A stretch of DNA of 5,129 bases from contig JAFOCX010000095.1 in NCBI GenBank assembly GCA_017380975.1, forward strand, positions 1 to 5,129, given 5' to 3'. The position numbers and the translations under genes were made by a program. The notes under the pieces are model-generated. The model ran no database searches and was not told the origin of the DNA. It worked only from the letters and a program-made list of their open reading frames with translations. The first letter of the stretch is position 1; every line of letters begins with the position of its first letter. Of this stretch, positions 5,055 to 5,129 are shown piece by piece. This DNA is from Lachnospiraceae bacterium (GTDB lineage: Bacteria > Bacillota > Clostridia > Lachnospirales > Lachnospiraceae).

Positions 5055-5129
5055 TTACTTTTCTGTTTTCAGTTTGATCGTCTTCCATTTACCGCTCTGA
5101 TATCTTGCAAATACAAGGGCTGTACGAAG
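5055..5129 (-). CDS. C-terminal fragment of an unidentified upstream gene
   Basis: On the minus strand one frame stays open from the window edge for 24 codons and stops with TAA at 5055-5057, while the other two frames contain stops. The residues end YQSGKWKTIKLKTEK, a lysine-rich beta-type C-terminus. A hairpin begins 11 nt beyond the stop, which fits the end of a real gene. The fragment is too short to assign to a family. If real, it would lie 64 nt upstream of the HypA-like gene in the same direction. Confidence 0.45.
   Translation of the reverse strand, partial: LRTALVFARYQSGKWKTIKLKTEK

Overview
The window looks like a stretch of a low-to-moderate GC Gram-positive genome, most likely a Clostridia (Lachnospiraceae-like) chromosome. 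The evidence is the Firmicute gene order ylxM-ffh-rpsP-khpA-rimM, strong GGAGG-type ribosome binding sites, and protein sequences of clostridial type. The lineage is an inference from these features; no 16S or other definitive marker is present. Every gene I can support lies on the minus strand, so transcription runs from high to low coordinates. I found nothing credible on the plus strand.

From high to low coordinates, the window opens with the last 24 codons of an unidentified gene (5055-5129). A strong 11-bp hairpin (5007-5043) follows, sitting 4 nt from the ribosome binding site of a short HypA-like gene (4748-4990). Next come a 339-residue cysteine-rich iron-sulfur protein (3686-4705) and a HypB-type GTPase (2986-3657). 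These three form a compact cluster that looks like a metal-insertion module. No hydrogenase, urease or other nickel enzyme is visible in the window. Two of the three proteins depart from their family pattern. The HypA-like protein has lost exactly its zinc-finger segment but keeps both the N-terminal Met-His-Glu nickel end and the final beta strand. The ferredoxin domain lacks one canonical cluster cysteine and has a widened loop in the other motif.

The 101-nt gap at 2885-2985 separates the two halves of the window. It carries a near-consensus sigma-A promoter (TTGACA, 17 nt, TATGAT) for ylxM. Two adjacent 20-bp palindromes, GTCAAG-N8-CTTGAC, overlap and extend upstream of its -35 box and look like an operator. 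The predicted leader is only about 12-14 nt, so the Shine-Dalgarno sequence lies near the mRNA 5' end.

Downstream is the conserved translation and protein-export operon: ylxM (SRP-associated helix-turn-helix protein), ffh (SRP GTPase), rpsP (ribosomal protein bS16), khpA (KH-domain RNA-binding protein) and rimM (30S maturation factor, running off the low-coordinate edge). A terminator-like hairpin just after the khpA stop codon (532-565) has G.U pairs that form only in the minus-strand transcript; it may tune rimM output. A weaker hairpin plus U-run lies after ffh. The most interesting region is the HypA-like/Fe-S/HypB trio, a possible uncharacterised metallocentre-assembly variant, followed by the tandem-palindrome operator.
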